Assembly: GCA_036023115.1 (NCBI GenBank)
Contig: JAYKKT010000076.1
Span: forward strand, 620,001 to 684,000
Source: Brasenia schreberi
Taxonomy: Eukaryota > Streptophyta > Magnoliopsida > Nymphaeales > Cabombaceae
DNA: 64,000 nucleotides
Reading direction: 5' to 3'
The translations under genes and the position numbers were made by a program. Each line of letters starts with the position of its first letter. Positions within the stretch are counted from its first letter, which is position 1. Shown piece after piece: positions 63,164 to 64,000 of the stretch. The notes below the pieces were generated by a model. It was given only the letters and a program-made list of their open reading frames with translations, did not search any database and was not told the DNA's origin.

Positions 63164-64000
63164 TGTAAACACCCCAAATCTTCTATTTTTCAAAAACTCT
63201 CAAAACACCAAAAAGCTCGTTTGAGCCAAAACGACGACCTGTTTTGAAATGTGAAAACAGGTACAGAAGGCAAAAGAAGACCCTAGGCCCGAAGAGGATT
63301 CAAGCCCAGAGCTTCAGAAGCCACTCCCTGATAAAAAAACAAAAGAAAGCAGAGCCCATTTGAAGAAAAGCTCAACGGAGTCCAGAACGGCGAGACGGAG
63401 TCCGGACGACAAAGTTGGGGAAAACCCAGCACCAGACGGAGCGCTGATGAAGCCAGTGCCCGCACAAATCGTTCGCCTCGAGAAGCCAAGAAGGACTATC
63501 CGAAGAAATTTTGATTTGGATCTGGACCATATATATCCAGATCCAAATCCATGTAATGAATAGTGTTTGGATTTGGGCCAATCCAAATAGTGTTTGGGTC
63601 GATCCAAATAGTGTTTGGATTTGGATTGGATCCAAATAGTGTTTGGATTGGATCGGATCTGGATCAAAATATCCAGATCCGTATCCATAAAAATATTGGG
63701 TTTGGATCGGATACAGATCTCAAAATATCCGAGATCCAATATCCAGATCCAAATAGTGTTTGGATTTGGGTATGGATCCAAACCCCAAACCCAAACCCAA
63801 ATCCAAGACCCACCTCAAATCTCTATAAATAGAGGTGAGGGGGTCCATGTAAAGGGTTCATGCAAATATTTGGGAGGAGAGAGAGGGAGTGATAGACCTA
63901 GCCATGTGGGCTCATTGGGTGAGGTGGGTTCAAGCCATGTGGGCTAAGTGGGTCTAGACCTAGGGGCTGCAACAAAGGTGGGCTGGACCAAGAGGCTGCA
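63164..64000 (+). mobile_element. Tat-8: start of a gypsy LTR, continuing past the window
   Basis: TGTAAACACCCCAAATC opens the LTR. At 63490-63800 it has the densest GGATC/ATCCAAATAGTGTTTGGAT palindrome block of the window, then a TATA box CTATAAATAGAGG (63822-63834) and GTGAGGGGG, as in Tat-2. It ends with the window. Confidence 0.8.
63822..63834 (+). promoter_or_regulatory. TATA box in Tat-8 LTR
   Basis: CTATAAATAGAGG identical to the Tat-2 LTR box and placed directly downstream of the GGATC palindrome block, the layout expected of a U3 enhancer and core promoter. Confidence 0.6.

Overview
The window is nuclear DNA of a flowering plant. Introns, Ty1/copia and Ty3/gypsy (Tat-type) LTR retrotransposons, hAT DNA transposons and RTE-type LINEs with TTG-repeat tails fill it; no bacterial-style genes, rRNA or tRNA were seen. 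The species cannot be named from the sequence. Almost everything is transposon-derived, and one host gene can be supported.

Left part (1-23413). Exons of a putative seven-beta-strand protein lysine methyltransferase (METTL21/FAM86-like) lie on the + strand at 879-952, 1106-1154, 20480-20581, 20670-20778 and 21493-21622. The 5' exons are outside the window. One intron has a GC-AG boundary, one looks like a U12-type AT-AA intron, and one has grown to about 19.3 kb by nested insertions. Its outer layer is an old copia element (Copia-A, 1206-20255). Inside Copia-A lie a hAT element (hAT-A, about 2097-10275) that itself holds a second copia (Copia-B, 3195-8674), a truncated RTE LINE later duplicated together with flanking gag (10406-12059), a second hAT (hAT-B, 13788-16910), and a near full-length RTE LINE in the 3' LTR (17176-20048). 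Target-site duplications (TSDs) support Copia-A, Copia-B, hAT-B and the LINE. All coding regions in these elements are broken.

Right part (23414-64000). This is a nest of at least eight related Tat-lineage gypsy elements with long LTRs (2-3.3 kb) that begin TGTAAACACC and end near TCTACA. Left to right: Tat-1 (+, LTR plus truncated gag), Tat-2 (+, partial LTR), Tat-3 (+, LTR plus truncated gag), Tat-4 (-, LTR plus truncated integrase), Tat-5 (-, LTR plus most of gag-pol), Tat-6 (-, two LTRs and a nearly intact gag-pro-pol), Tat-7 (+, partial LTR plus gag) and Tat-8 (+, start of an LTR). Most junctions fall exactly at an LTR terminus inside another element's coding region, as expected of successive insertions whose other halves lie outside the window or were deleted. 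Orientation flips at 31348 and 61168, creating long inverted repeats.

The Tat LTRs share an unusual layout: a GGATC/GGATT palindrome-rich block just upstream of a TATA-like box, a CCCTAAA-like leader, Pro/Ser/Thr-rich open frames, conserved splice-donor sequences, a tandem array of about 108-bp units each carrying a small stem-loop, and an 8-bp-stem hairpin near the LTR end whose stem is kept while its loop varies. A splice-acceptor-like site lies just upstream of each gag ATG. Together these suggest, by inference, a spliced gag mRNA whose intron removes the R/U5 repeats and the primer binding site.
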